From Mesorhizobium sp. M3A.F.Ca.ET.080.04.2.1 (GTDB lineage: Bacteria > Pseudomonadota > Alphaproteobacteria > Rhizobiales > Rhizobiaceae): a DNA stretch of 64,000 bases. The translations under genes were made by a program, and so were the position numbers. The stretch is taken from NCBI RefSeq assembly GCF_003952525.1, contig NZ_CP034451.1, forward strand, positions 2,542,001 through 2,606,000, given 5' to 3'. Of this stretch, positions 1 to 10,388 are shown piece after piece (position 1 is the stretch's first letter; each line of letters opens with the position of its first letter). Below the pieces are notes generated by a model, which saw nothing but the letters and a program-made list of their open reading frames with translations, had not been told where the DNA came from and made no database searches.

Positions 1-375
<375 letters not shown>

Positions 376-454
376 GCCGGCGCGATGCAAGTGCGGGGGG
401 CGAACGCCCGTTCGTCCCTCGCCTCCATTTCTTTTTCGGGTATTCTCGATTGCC

Positions 455-1116
455 ATGACCAAGCCGACTTGCGTGCCCAAGAAGAGTTGGCTCATCCTTG
501 CGCTCACCGCCGCCGTCGGCCTCAGCGCCTGCAAGATCCTGCCGACGCCGTCGGCCCAAGGTGGCGATAGCGCCAACAGCTCGGCCTTCAACCCCGACAG
601 GATGGTCGCCGAGATCTGGACACCCAAGGTCATTCCCTATCTGCAGCAGAAGGCGGGGCCGTTCGCCGAGGTGCACGCGCTTGCCAAATCCGATCCTGCC
701 GCAGCCGGCGCCAAGTATGGCAATCCGAAGAAGCAGGCGAATTCGCCATGGACCTTCGCGGTGCGGGTCGAAGGCAAGATCGTCGCCGCCAACACGCAGT
801 CGCGTGCGGCAACCATCGATGTCGACGTCGATGGCGACGGCAAGGCGGACGCGCGAGTGCAGATCGGGCCGGCGATGCGCGGCACGGCGCTGCGCGACAG
901 CCTCGACTTCGTGCAATTCAACGACTTCACCAACCAGATCGACTTCGCCCAATTCGGCAAGGCCTTCAACGCCTATGCCGACAAGACGGTGCTGTCCAAG
1001 CTGTCGCGCGATGGACTCGAGGGCCGAACCGCCAAGGTGCTCGGCGCCTATACGATCGAGAGCGGCCAGGAGCTGCCGCTGGTGACACCGGCGGAGGCCG
1101 AGATCGGGCCGAAGCC

Positions 1117-1120
<4 letters not shown>
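455..1120 (+). CDS. DUF2291 periplasmic lipoprotein of sugar ABC cluster
   Basis: This is a 221-residue protein with an N-terminal hydrophobic signal ending in a lipobox (LSAC at about residues 24-27), so it should be lipidated and anchored on the periplasmic side. The rest is a soluble domain with the look of DUF2291, a family found mostly inside ribose/erythritol-type ABC transporter operons in rhizobia. I start it at 455 because an upstream in-frame ATG at 329 lies inside the preceding gene and would put the signal peptide internally. It lies 80 bp after the binding protein, and its stop overlaps the ATPase start (ATGA). It may be an accessory transporter component; no reaction is known to me. 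Confidence 0.8.
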
Positions 1121-2665
<1,545 letters not shown>

Positions 2666-2673
<8 letters not shown>

Positions 2674-3730
2674 CATCCCGGCCAAGGCGGCTGCTCCATC
2701 CGCATCCAGAGGCTCGCTGCTGCTGACGCTGATGAAGCTGCGGACCTTCATCGCGTTGATCGCGGTGCTGGTGTTCTTCTCGATCGCGGCGCCAAACTTT
2801 CTCTCGGCCGCCAATCTGATCCTGATGGCCAAGCACGTCGCGCTCAACGCGTTTCTGGCCATGGGCATGACCTTCGTCATCATCACCGGCGGCATCGACC
2901 TGTCGGTCGGCTCGATCGTCGGCCTGTGCGGCATGGTCGCCGGCTACCTCGTGCTCAACGGCATCGACCTGCAGATCGGCTACACCGTCTATTTCAATGT
3001 CGTCGAGATCGCCCTCATCACGCTGGCGGTGGGTATCCTGATCGGCGCCGTCAACGGATTGCTGATCACCAGGCTGAACGTCGCGCCCTTCATCGCCACG
3101 CTCGGCACGCTCTACGTCGCGCGCGGCCTGGCGCTCTTGTCGTCGGACGGCCGCACCTTTCCCAATCTCGTCGGCAAGCCGGAGCTCGGCACCACCGGCT
3201 TCGGCTATCTCGGCGCCGGCCGACTGCTCGGCCTGCCGGTGTCGATCTGGATCCTGCTCGTAGTGGCGCTGGGGGCGGCCTATCTCGCCCGCTATACGCC
3301 CCTCGGCCGGCACATCTTTGCCGTCGGCGGCAACGAGCGCGCGGCGCGGATATCGGGCGTCCGCGTCAACATGGTGAAGATGTTTGTCTACATGTTCTCC
3401 GGCTTCTGCGCGGCGATCGTCGGACTCATCATTTCATCCGAACTGATGGCCTCGCATCCGGCGACGGGCGAAAGCTTCGAACTCAACGCGATCGCGGCGG
3501 CGGTGCTCGGCGGCACCTCGATGTCGGGCGGACGCGGCACGATCGGCGGCACCATCGTCGGCGCCTTCGTCATCGGCATCCTCTCCGACGGGCTGGTGAT
3601 GATGGGCGTGAGCTCGTTCTGGCAAATGGTGATCAAGGGCCTCGTCATCATCGTCGCGGTGGTCGTCGACCAGGCGCAGCGCCGGCTGCAGAGCCGCGTG
3701 ACCTTGATGCAGATGGCGAAGGTGGGCTGA
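2666..3730 (+). CDS. Sugar ABC transporter permease (RbsC-like)
   Basis: This 354-residue polytopic inner-membrane protein belongs to the BPD_transp_2 (RbsC/XylH) family. It has a run of hydrophobic segments and the family signatures 'ITGGIDLSVGS' near residue 72 and 'LGGTSMSGGRGTIGGT' near 285. It forms the translocation pathway with the ATPase encoded immediately upstream, and the 8-bp overlap indicates co-translation. Only one permease gene is present, so a homodimer is expected. Two bases after its stop the dehydrogenase gene begins, which ties import to oxidation of the substrate. Confidence 0.93.
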
Positions 3731-3732
3731 TC

Positions 3733-4767
3733 ATGGCGCCGTTGCGCGGAGCGCTGATCGGCTGCGGCTTCTTCGCCGTCAACCAGATGCATGGCTGGCG
3801 CGACATCGATGGCGCCGCAATCGTGGCGATCTGCGACCGCGATCCGGAGCGGCTCAACATCGTCGGCGACCAGTTCGGCATCGAGCGGCGCTACAGCGAT
3901 GCGGCTGCTATGTTCGCAGGCGAGACGCTCGATTTCGTCGACATCGCCACCACCGTCGGCAGCCATAGGCCGCTGGTCGAGATGGCCGCCGCCAACCGCG
4001 TGCCGGTGATCTGCCAGAAGCCGTTCGCGCCGACGCTTGCCGACGCCAAGGCCATGGTCAAAGCCTGCGCGGAGGGCGGCGTACCGCTGATGGTGCATGA
4101 GAACTTCCGCTGGCAGTCGCCGATCCAGGCGGTGCGCGCAGTGCTCGACAGCGGTGAGATCGGCAAGCCGTTCTTCGGGCGCATCTGCTTCCGCTCGGGC
4201 TATGACGTATTTTCCGGCCAGCCCTATCTCGCGACGGGCAAGCGCTTCATCATCGAGGATCTCGGCATCCACATTCTCGACATCGCGCGCTTCCTGCTCG
4301 GCGACGTGTCGAGCCTCACCGCGCGTACCATGCGCGTCAACCCTAACATCGCAGGCGAGGACGTGGCGACGATGCTGATGGACCATGAGGGCGGCGTCAC
4401 CTCCGTGGTCGATTGCAGCTATGCGACGAAGCTTGCCGCCGAGCCGTTCCCCGAGACGCTGATCGAGATCGACGGCAGCCACGGCACGATCCGCCTGGCA
4501 CAGGGCTACCAACTCACGGTGACCGGCAAGAGCGGTACCAGCGTTTCCGACGTCTCGCCGCCGCTGCTCCCCTGGGCGTCGCGGCCATGGCACAACATCC
4601 AGGAAAGTGTCGTCGCCATCCAGAGGCACTGGGTGGACTGCCTGACGACGGCCAAGGAGCCGGCGACATCCGGCGCCGACAACCTCAAGACATTCGCGCT
4701 GGTCGAGGCCGCCTATGCCGGCGCTGGCAGCCGGCAGCCGGTCGAGATCGACGACCTCCTGCAATGA
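3733..4767 (+). CDS. apsD: Gfo/Idh/MocA-family dehydrogenase, candidate D-apiose dehydrogenase
   Basis: This is a 344-residue NAD(P)-dependent oxidoreductase. An N-terminal Rossmann motif 'ALIGCGFFAVNQMHGW' (residues 7-22) is followed by 'ICDRDPER' at the end of the second strand, then the conserved Lys-Pro step 'QKPFAPTL' near residue 96 and 'VHENFRWQSPI' near 122. The active-site His-bearing helix 'DLGIHILDIARFLLG' lies near 176. In D-apiose pathways described by the Gerlt group a Gfo/Idh enzyme (ApsD) oxidises D-apiose to the lactone; the neighbours here (importer, ApnL-like protein, RuBisCO-like protein, DUF1537 kinase) match that setting. The specific substrate is inferred from context. 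Its stop overlaps the next start (ATGA). Confidence 0.6.
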   Translation: MAPLRGALIGCGFFAVNQMHGWRDIDGAAIVAICDRDPERLNIVGDQFGIERRYSDAAAMFAGETLDFVDIATTVGSHRPLVEMAAANRVPVICQKPFAPTLADAKAMVKACAEGGVPLMVHENFRWQSPIQAVRAVLDSGEIGKPFFGRICFRSGYDVFSGQPYLATGKRFIIEDLGIHILDIARFLLGDVSSLTARTMRVNPNIAGEDVATMLMDHEGGVTSVVDCSYATKLAAEPFPETLIEIDGSHGTIRLAQGYQLTVTGKSGTSVSDVSPPLLPWASRPWHNIQESVVAIQRHWVDCLTTAKEPATSGADNLKTFALVEAAYAGAGSRQPVEIDDLLQ

Positions 4768-6662
4768 CCACGAATCCATTCCCCCTCTACGGCACACGCG
4801 CGATGGACGCCGAACCGGTCCGGCTCAACGCCGGTCCCCTCAGCGCCGACTTCGTCAACGGCAATCTGCGCAGCATCCGCCACGGCGGCATCGAGGTGCT
4901 GCGCGCCATTGCCTATGTCGTGCGCGACCGCGACTGGGGCACCTATGAGCCGGCGCTGTCGGACCTGATCGTCGAACAGGGCAGTGACGGTTTCTCCGTG
5001 CGCTACTCGGCACGCTGCGAAGGGCCGGGCGGAAGCCGGCTCGGCTTCAGCGCCAGGATCGAAGGGCACGCCGACGGCCGACTGATCTTCGACGTGACGG
5101 CGCTGCCCGAAAGCGATTTCGAGACCAACCGCTGCGGCTTCTGCATCCTGCATCCGATTGCCGGCCTTGCCGGCAGCCCGGTCAAGGTCGAGCATACGGA
5201 CGGCCGGGTGATCGACACGAGACTGCCTTTGCTGATCGACCCCTGGCAGCCGTTCAAGGACATGCGCGCCATCACCCATCAGGTCCGCCCGGGCATCACC
5301 GCCGAGTGCCGGATGGAAGGCGACACGTTCGAGATGGAGGACCAGCGCAACTGGTCGGATGCGTCCTACAAGACCTATGTGCGGCCGCTGGCTCTGCCCT
5401 GGCCCTATGTTCTGCCGGCAGGCCAGCCAGTGCGCCAGACGGTCAGCCTGCTGATCGCGGGCAATGTGAGGGCGGCCGCGACAACGGGTGCCGTGCCGGT
5501 CCGCATCGAACCCGGCGAAGCGGGGCCAAAGCTGCCCGATCTCGGCGTGGTGGCCTATCCGGAGGATGTCGAGGCGACGCTCGGCAAAATGGCGCTGCTG
5601 TCGGAGCTTGGGCCGCAACAACTCCTGCTCCACTTCGACCCGACACGCGGCCATGGCCTGGACGCCTTGCGGGCTCATGCCAGGGTTGCCAGCACTTTTC
5701 CCGCCACGACGACGCTCGAATGCGTCGTTGCTTGCAGCGGAAATCTCGATGCCGGGCTATCCGGTGTCGCCGAGATGGTGCGCCAGGCAGGCTTGCGGCT
5801 CGATGCGATCGCGGTCTCGCCTTCGGTGGACCGGCAGTCGACGCCGCCCGGCAGCGCCTGGCCGGACTGTCCACCGCTGGAGGATGTCTATGCCGCGGCT
5901 CGGCGCGCTTTCCCGGAGATTCGCCTCGGTGGCGGCATGTTCAGCTATTTCACCGAACTCAACCGCAAGCGCGTGCCAGCTGGCGCGCTCGACTTCGTCA
6001 GCCATTGCACCTGCCCGATCGTGCATGCGGCGGACGACCTCAGCATCATGCAATCGCTGGAGGCGCTGCCTTTCATCACCCGATCGACACGGGCCATCTA
6101 CGGAACCAAAGCTTACCGCATCGGGCCTTCGACCATCGCCATGCGGCAGAACCCGTATGGCGGCGCGACCAAGGACAATGCGGATGGGCTGCGCATCGCC
6201 ATGGCCAATCGCGATCCGCGTCATGCCGGCCTGTTCGCGGCCGCCTGGACCATCGGCTATGCCGCGCGCGTAGCGCCTGCGGGATTAGAGATGCTGACGC
6301 TTTCCAGCTTCGCGGGGCGCTTCGGCGTGCTTGCCGAGGCGGGCGAACCCAGCGAGGAAGGAACGCCCCGGCCGATCTTCCACGCACTGCAAGGCCTTGC
6401 CGCCCTGGCCGGCCAGACGCATATCGCCATGCGCGCAAGCGACGAGAACCGCCTGGCGGTGCTCGCAGGCCGCGCTGACAGCGGCGCCGTCACGATCTGG
6501 CTGGCAAACGTCACACCCGACGAGGTGTCTGTCGACGCCTCGACGCTGGCAGCGGCAGGCCCGGTTATGATTTGGGACGGAGCCGGAGCGGGCAGGCTTG
6601 ATCCCGGCGCGGCTTCAGGGCACTTCACAATGCCGGCCTACGCCATAGCCAGGCTCGGCTGA
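4764..6662 (+). CDS. apnL: Large ApnL-like protein, candidate D-apionate lactonase
   Basis: This is a 632-residue soluble protein without signal peptide or membrane segments. The N-terminal part begins with 'LNAGPLSADFVNGNLRSIRHG' (roughly residues 20-40) and 'RDRDWGTYEP', which I recall from the ApnL lactonase family of D-apiose pathways; the middle region looks like a TIM-barrel-type enzyme ('LGGGMFSYFTELNRKR') and the C-terminus is beta-rich. If correct it would open the D-apionolactone made by the upstream dehydrogenase. The family call rests on memory of the N-terminal pattern and on context, so it is tentative. It overlaps the dehydrogenase gene by 4 bp and ends the plus-strand operon before a hairpin region. 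Confidence 0.55.
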   Translation: MTTNPFPLYGTRAMDAEPVRLNAGPLSADFVNGNLRSIRHGGIEVLRAIAYVVRDRDWGTYEPALSDLIVEQGSDGFSVRYSARCEGPGGSRLGFSARIEGHADGRLIFDVTALPESDFETNRCGFCILHPIAGLAGSPVKVEHTDGRVIDTRLPLLIDPWQPFKDMRAITHQVRPGITAECRMEGDTFEMEDQRNWSDASYKTYVRPLALPWPYVLPAGQPVRQTVSLLIAGNVRAAATTGAVPVRIEPGEAGPKLPDLGVVAYPEDVEATLGKMALLSELGPQQLLLHFDPTRGHGLDALRAHARVASTFPATTTLECVVACSGNLDAGLSGVAEMVRQAGLRLDAIAVSPSVDRQSTPPGSAWPDCPPLEDVYAAARRAFPEIRLGGGMFSYFTELNRKRVPAGALDFVSHCTCPIVHAADDLSIMQSLEALPFITRSTRAIYGTKAYRIGPSTIAMRQNPYGGATKDNADGLRIAMANRDPRHAGLFAAAWTIGYAARVAPAGLEMLTLSSFAGRFGVLAEAGEPSEEGTPRPIFHALQGLAALAGQTHIAMRASDENRLAVLAGRADSGAVTIWLANVTPDEVSVDASTLAAAGPVMIWDGAGAGRLDPGAASGHFTMPAYAIARLG

Positions 6663-6674
6663 GCGGACCTAAAA

Positions 6675-6768
6675 CGCGTCGCGCTGAAACGAATTCAAGC
6701 GACGCGCTTTGAGTTTTGTTTTGATGCATTCGTTGTCTCAGAACCGCGGCACGCTTCTGAGCGACATG
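6675..6768. repeat. Rhizobial intergenic palindrome pair, likely bidirectional terminator
   Basis: Two adjacent hairpins fill the gap between convergent apnL and the GntR gene. The first has perfect 8-bp arms CGCGTCGC (6675-6682) and GCGACGCG (6699-6706), followed by a T-rich run TTTGAGTTTTGTTTT. The second pairs CTCAGAA (6737-6743) with TTCTGAG (6755-6761) and is flanked by GATGCATT / ACATGCATT. I recall elements of this composition as common intergenic repeats in Mesorhizobium. The position between two converging genes suggests transcription termination for both. Confidence 0.6.
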
Positions 6769-6770
6769 CA

Positions 6771-7484
6771 TTATTTCTCCCAGTTCATCACATAGAGGGC
6801 GCGCGAGCGCTCGAGATGCTTGATCATCGCCTTTTCGGCGCCGTCGGCATCCTTCTTCTCAATGCGGCCGATGATCTCTTCGTGTTCGGTCAGCGTGAAC
6901 TTTTCCTTGCCGGTCCAGATCAGCATCTCGGTGTGATATTCCTTCAGCCAGCCGAGCATCGCCTCGCTGACGGCGACATAGATCGGATTGCCCGATATCG
7001 CCGCGATCTGGGTATGAAACCGCATGTCGGCGGAAATGAACGCCTCCGCATTGCCGCGCGCGGCGCGCTGCTCGGCGACGATTGCTTTGAGCCTTTGCAC
7101 ATCTTCGGGCCTCGCCTTCTCGGCGGCCTCCCTGACCATGCCGCGCTCGAAGAAGATGCGCGCGCTCTTCAAATGCTCCAGCGTGTCCTTCGAGGACGAC
7201 AGGATGATCTTCGCCGCGCCGTCGACCTGCTTGATGATCGACTTGGCGGTGAGCTGCAGCACCTTGGCGCGCTCGCCATGCGAGATGGCGACCAGGCCCA
7301 TATTGCTCAGCGCCTGCATGGCTTCGCGAATCGCCGGCCGGCCGACCTCGAAGCGCTCCATCAGTTCGCGCTCGGACGGCATGTCGTCGCCCGGCTGCAA
7401 CTCGCCGCTGGTGATGAGGCGCTTCAACCTGACGAAGACTTCATCGGAAAGCTTGCGCCGGACGATCGGTTCCGAACGGTTCAT
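6771..7484 (-). CDS. FadR-subfamily GntR transcriptional regulator
   Basis: This 237-residue regulator has an N-terminal winged helix-turn-helix (about residues 10-75, with the GntR hallmark 'GDDMPSERELMERFEVGRPAIREAM') and an all-helical FCD ligand domain (about 95-225). FCD residues such as D/R/H around 'SADMRFHTQIAAISGN' suggest metal-assisted binding of an acid ligand. It is transcribed divergently from the RuBisCO-like gene and convergently to the transporter/apnL operon, so it is the natural local repressor. The inducer may be an acid intermediate such as apionate or isoapionate; this is inference. Confidence 0.9.
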   Translation of the reverse strand: MNRSEPIVRRKLSDEVFVRLKRLITSGELQPGDDMPSERELMERFEVGRPAIREAMQALSNMGLVAISHGERAKVLQLTAKSIIKQVDGAAKIILSSSKDTLEHLKSARIFFERGMVREAAEKARPEDVQRLKAIVAEQRAARGNAEAFISADMRFHTQIAAISGNPIYVAVSEAMLGWLKEYHTEMLIWTGKEKFTLTEHEEIIGRIEKKDADGAEKAMIKHLERSRALYVMNWEK

Positions 7485-7522
7485 CGCCGCGAATCACTCC
7501 CTTGATCCAGTCCCAATCTAGC

Positions 7523-7597
7523 ATTGCAGTTGCAATTTCCGGAATGGCTGTCGCCCTTTCGCGCGATGCCCGGCCCAGCCAGGATATTGCTTGCAAT
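7523..7597. promoter_or_regulatory. Two ATTGC-type palindromes in the GntR / RuBisCO-like intergenic region
   Basis: The 176-bp divergent spacer contains ATTGCA-GT-TGCAAT (7523-7536, perfect 6-bp arms) and ATTGC-TT-GCAAT (7586-7597, perfect 5-bp arms). Their centres are 62 bp apart, close to six helical turns. Both share the core ATTGC-NN-GCAAT, so they are plausible twin operators for the adjacent GntR protein. No experiment or motif search supports this beyond the visible symmetry. Confidence 0.45.
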
Positions 7598-7660
7598 GCT
7601 TATGTACTCATTATACCAGATTTCGACGACAGGGAATTCATTTCCTGCCTTTGACTGGGT

Positions 7661-8920
7661 ATGGCGGCCATGATCACCCTCACCTACCGCATCGAGACCT
7701 CGGGCAGCATCGAGGCGCTGGCGGCCAAGATCGCCAGCGACCAGTCGACCGGCACATTCGTCGCACTGCCCGGCGAGACCGAGGCGTTGAAGGCGCGCGT
7801 GGCGGCGCGCGTGCTGGCGATCCGGCACTTGGCCGATGCCGAGCACCCTTCCATCCCCGAGACCGGTCCCGGCCCGTTCAAGCGCGCCGACGTCGATATC
7901 GCCTTTCCGTTCGATGCGATCGGCACCGACCTGGCGGCGCTGATGACGATCGCCATTGGCGGCACTTACTCGATCAGGGGCCTGTCGGGCATTCGAGTCG
8001 TCGACATGAAACTGCCTCAAGAGTTCCGAGGCGCTCATCCGGGTCCACAATTCGGCGTCTCCGGCAGCCGGCGGCTGACCGGCGTGGAAGGCCGCCCGAT
8101 CATCGGCACCATTGTCAAGCCGGCGCTCGGCCTGCGCCCGCACGAGACGGCCGAGATGGTGGGCGAGCTGATCGAGGCCGGCGTCGACTTCATCAAGGAC
8201 GACGAGAAGCTGATGAGCCCGGCCTATTCGCCCCTGTCGGAGCGGGTAAAGGCGATCATGCCGCTGATCCTCGACCACGAGCAGAAAAACGGCAAGAAGG
8301 TGATGTACGCTTTCGGCATCTCGCATGCCGATCCGGACGAGATGATGCGCAACCACGATATGGTGCTCGCGGCCGGCGGCAATTGCGCGGTGGTCAACAT
8401 CAACTCGATCGGCTTTGGCGGCATGGCCTTCCTGCGCAAGCGCTCCGGCCTGGTGCTGCATGCGCACCGCAACGGCTGGGACATCCTCACCCGCCATCCG
8501 GGCCTCGGCATGGATTTCAGGGTCTGGCAGCAGTTCTGGCGGCTGCTCGGCGTCGACCAATTCCAGATCAACGGCATCGCCTCGAAATACTGGGAGTCCG
8601 ATGACTCCTTCATTCGCTCCTTCGAGGCGGTGACCACGCCGCTGTTCTCGCCCGCCGATTGCGCGCTGCCGGTGGCGGGCTCGGGCCAGTGGGGCGGACA
8701 AGCGCCCGAGACTTATGAACGCACCGGGCGCACCGTCGATCTCCTCTATCTATGCGGCGGCGGCATCGTCAGCCACCCGGACGGGCCCGGCGCCGGCGTG
8801 CGCGCCGTGCAGCAGGCCTGGCAGGCCGCGGTGGAGGGCATTCCCCTCAAGGAATTTGCCAGGAGCCATGTCGAGCTGGCGCGCTCGATCGAGAAATTCG
8901 CCGACGGCAAGGCGGCCTGA
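7661..8920 (+). CDS. oiaX: RuBisCO-like protein, candidate 3-oxo-isoapionate-4-phosphate decarboxylase
   Basis: This is a 419-residue RuBisCO large-subunit fold enzyme. It retains the carbamylated lysine and metal ligands in 'DFIKDDEKL' (Lys179, Asp181, Glu182, equivalent to Lys201/Asp203/Glu204 of RuBisCO) and the base-region lysine in 'IVKPALGL' (Lys153), but the second lysine of the canonical KPKLGL is Ala. 'PVAGSGQW' and 'CGGGIVSHPDG' supply the phosphate-binding loops. It is therefore not a carbon-fixing RuBisCO. Known RuBisCO-like proteins in apiose pathways either decarboxylate 3-oxo-isoapionate 4-phosphate to L-erythrulose 1-phosphate or act as transcarboxylase/hydrolase; nearby Tpi/RpiB homologues favour the former. 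An ATG at 7670 is an equally possible start. It lies 2 bp before the kinase gene. Confidence 0.72.
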   Translation: MAAMITLTYRIETSGSIEALAAKIASDQSTGTFVALPGETEALKARVAARVLAIRHLADAEHPSIPETGPGPFKRADVDIAFPFDAIGTDLAALMTIAIGGTYSIRGLSGIRVVDMKLPQEFRGAHPGPQFGVSGSRRLTGVEGRPIIGTIVKPALGLRPHETAEMVGELIEAGVDFIKDDEKLMSPAYSPLSERVKAIMPLILDHEQKNGKKVMYAFGISHADPDEMMRNHDMVLAAGGNCAVVNINSIGFGGMAFLRKRSGLVLHAHRNGWDILTRHPGLGMDFRVWQQFWRLLGVDQFQINGIASKYWESDDSFIRSFEAVTTPLFSPADCALPVAGSGQWGGQAPETYERTGRTVDLLYLCGGGIVSHPDGPGAGVRAVQQAWQAAVEGIPLKEFARSHVELARSIEKFADGKAA

Positions 8921-8922
8921 GC

Positions 8923-10254
8923 ATGCAGAACCTACTCCTCAGCTATTATGGCGATGACCTCACCGGCTCGACCGACGTCATGGAAGCACTCGAGCTCGGC
9001 GGCGTGCCCACCGTGCTGTTCATGCGCAAGCCGGATGCCGGCCTGCTTGGACGCTTCGCGCATTGTCGCGCCATTGGCCTCGCCGGCACCAGCCGAAGCG
9101 AGTCGCCGCAATGGATGGACACGCATCTCAAGGACGCGTTCGCCTGGCTGAAGACGCTTCGGGCCGAGATCTGCCACTACAAGGTCTGCTCGACCTTCGA
9201 TTCCAGCCCTACGATCGGCAGCATCGGCCGGGCGACCGAGATCGGCCGCGCCGTGTTCGAGCAGAACTGCGTGCCGCTGCTGGTCGGCGCACCGCAACTC
9301 AGGCGCTACACCGCCTTCGGCCATCTGTTCGCCGCTTATCGCGACCGCTGCTACCGCATCGACCGCCATCCGGTGATGAGCCGCCACCCGGCGACTCCCA
9401 TGGACGAGTCGGACCTCCTGGTGCATCTGTCGCGCCAGACCGATCTTCCGTCGGGCTTGCTCGATCTGGCGACGCTGCGGTCGCCGGATCGATCCGCAGC
9501 CTTCGATAGGCTGGCCGCAGATTCGGCGATCGTGCTCATCGACGTCGACAGCCCCGAAAGCCAGGCGCTGGCCGGCAAGGAGATCTGGCGCGCACGCCCG
9601 CCCGGGGGATACTTCGTCGTCGGCTCCTCCGGCATCGAATATGCGCTGCTCGCAGAATGGACCGGGGAGACGGGATCGGACACCGGGCACGGCTTTGCGC
9701 CACCCGGAGCCGCTGACCGCATCGCTGTTGTGTCGGGCAGTTGCTCGCCGACGACGGAACGGCAGATCCGGCACGCGATGAGCGACGGTTTCGACGGCAT
9801 CGAGGTCGATCCGGTCGAGCTGGTCTCGGAGCATTCCGACAAGGCAATCGCGCGCGCAGCCGCTGCGGGCAAGGCCAGCCTCGAGGCCGGGCGCAGCGTG
9901 ATCCTCTACACGGCGCTTGGGCCAGCAGCCGATCGCGGGGCCGAGATCGACCGGCAGGAAGGCGCCCGGCACAAGGTCGGCCGCGGGCTTGGCGAACTGC
10001 TGCGTCACTTGACCGTGGAGCAGAAATTGCGACGCGTCATTATCGCCGGTGGCGATACGTCCAGCCACGCCCTTGGCGAGATGGGCGTAGACGCTCTGAC
10101 AGTCAGGATGCCGCTTCCAGCCTCCCCCGGCTCGCCACTCTGCGTCGCCCATTCCAGCATCGCGGCGATCGACGGGCTGGAGATCGCGCTGAAGGGCGGC
10201 CAGGTCGGAACCGACCGCTATTTCTCGGCCATCCGCGATGGCCTCGGCGGTTGA
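8923..10254 (+). CDS. oiaK: DUF1537 four-carbon/branched acid sugar kinase, candidate 3-oxo-isoapionate kinase
   Basis: This 443-residue protein carries the DUF1537 N-terminal signature 'YYGDDLTGSTDVMEALELGG' at the start, 'YKVCSTFDSSPTIGSIGRA' near residue 88 and the C-terminal ATP-binding glycine loop 'VIIAGGDTSSHALGEMGVD'. DUF1537 enzymes phosphorylate acid sugars in catabolic pathways. In apiose pathways this family (OiaK) makes the 4-phosphate used by the RuBisCO-like enzyme, which is encoded just upstream with a 2-bp gap. The start at 8923 is chosen because upstream in-frame codons lie inside the preceding gene. It is followed by a truncated riboswitch sequence rather than an obvious terminator. 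Confidence 0.75.
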   Translation: MQNLLLSYYGDDLTGSTDVMEALELGGVPTVLFMRKPDAGLLGRFAHCRAIGLAGTSRSESPQWMDTHLKDAFAWLKTLRAEICHYKVCSTFDSSPTIGSIGRATEIGRAVFEQNCVPLLVGAPQLRRYTAFGHLFAAYRDRCYRIDRHPVMSRHPATPMDESDLLVHLSRQTDLPSGLLDLATLRSPDRSAAFDRLAADSAIVLIDVDSPESQALAGKEIWRARPPGGYFVVGSSGIEYALLAEWTGETGSDTGHGFAPPGAADRIAVVSGSCSPTTERQIRHAMSDGFDGIEVDPVELVSEHSDKAIARAAAAGKASLEAGRSVILYTALGPAADRGAEIDRQEGARHKVGRGLGELLRHLTVEQKLRRVIIAGGDTSSHALGEMGVDALTVRMPLPASPGSPLCVAHSSIAAIDGLEIALKGGQVGTDRYFSAIRDGLGG

Positions 10255-10284
10255 CAGCGTCAGCCGGCCTCAACCGCCGGCAAT

Positions 10285-10334
10285 TCCTCAGGGCGGGGTG
10301 AGAGAACAAAACGGAGAATGGTCTCTCGCTCGCG
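10285..10334 (+). repeat. Deleted remnant of an FMN riboswitch (RFN element)
   Basis: This stretch joins the 5' conserved block TCAGGGCGGGGTGA directly to the 3' block GAGAACAAAACGGAGAATGG and then TCTCTCGCTCGCG. The same blocks occur in the intact FMN riboswitch at 11934-12105, where about 119 nt separate them. It therefore looks like a second copy of the element with its ligand-binding core removed. It has no flavin gene behind it, only a gene on the opposite strand, and should not bind FMN. Confidence 0.75.
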
Positions 10335-10388
10335 TGGACATACGTCCCGCTTTCTATCGAGCTCGACGCAAGGGCAAGCCAGGCATCG

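Noticed and set aside
7661..8920. Possible genuine carbon-fixing RuBisCO
   Set aside because: The KPKLGL lysine is replaced, the protein is about 60 residues shorter than usual, and there are no small-subunit or phosphoribulokinase genes.
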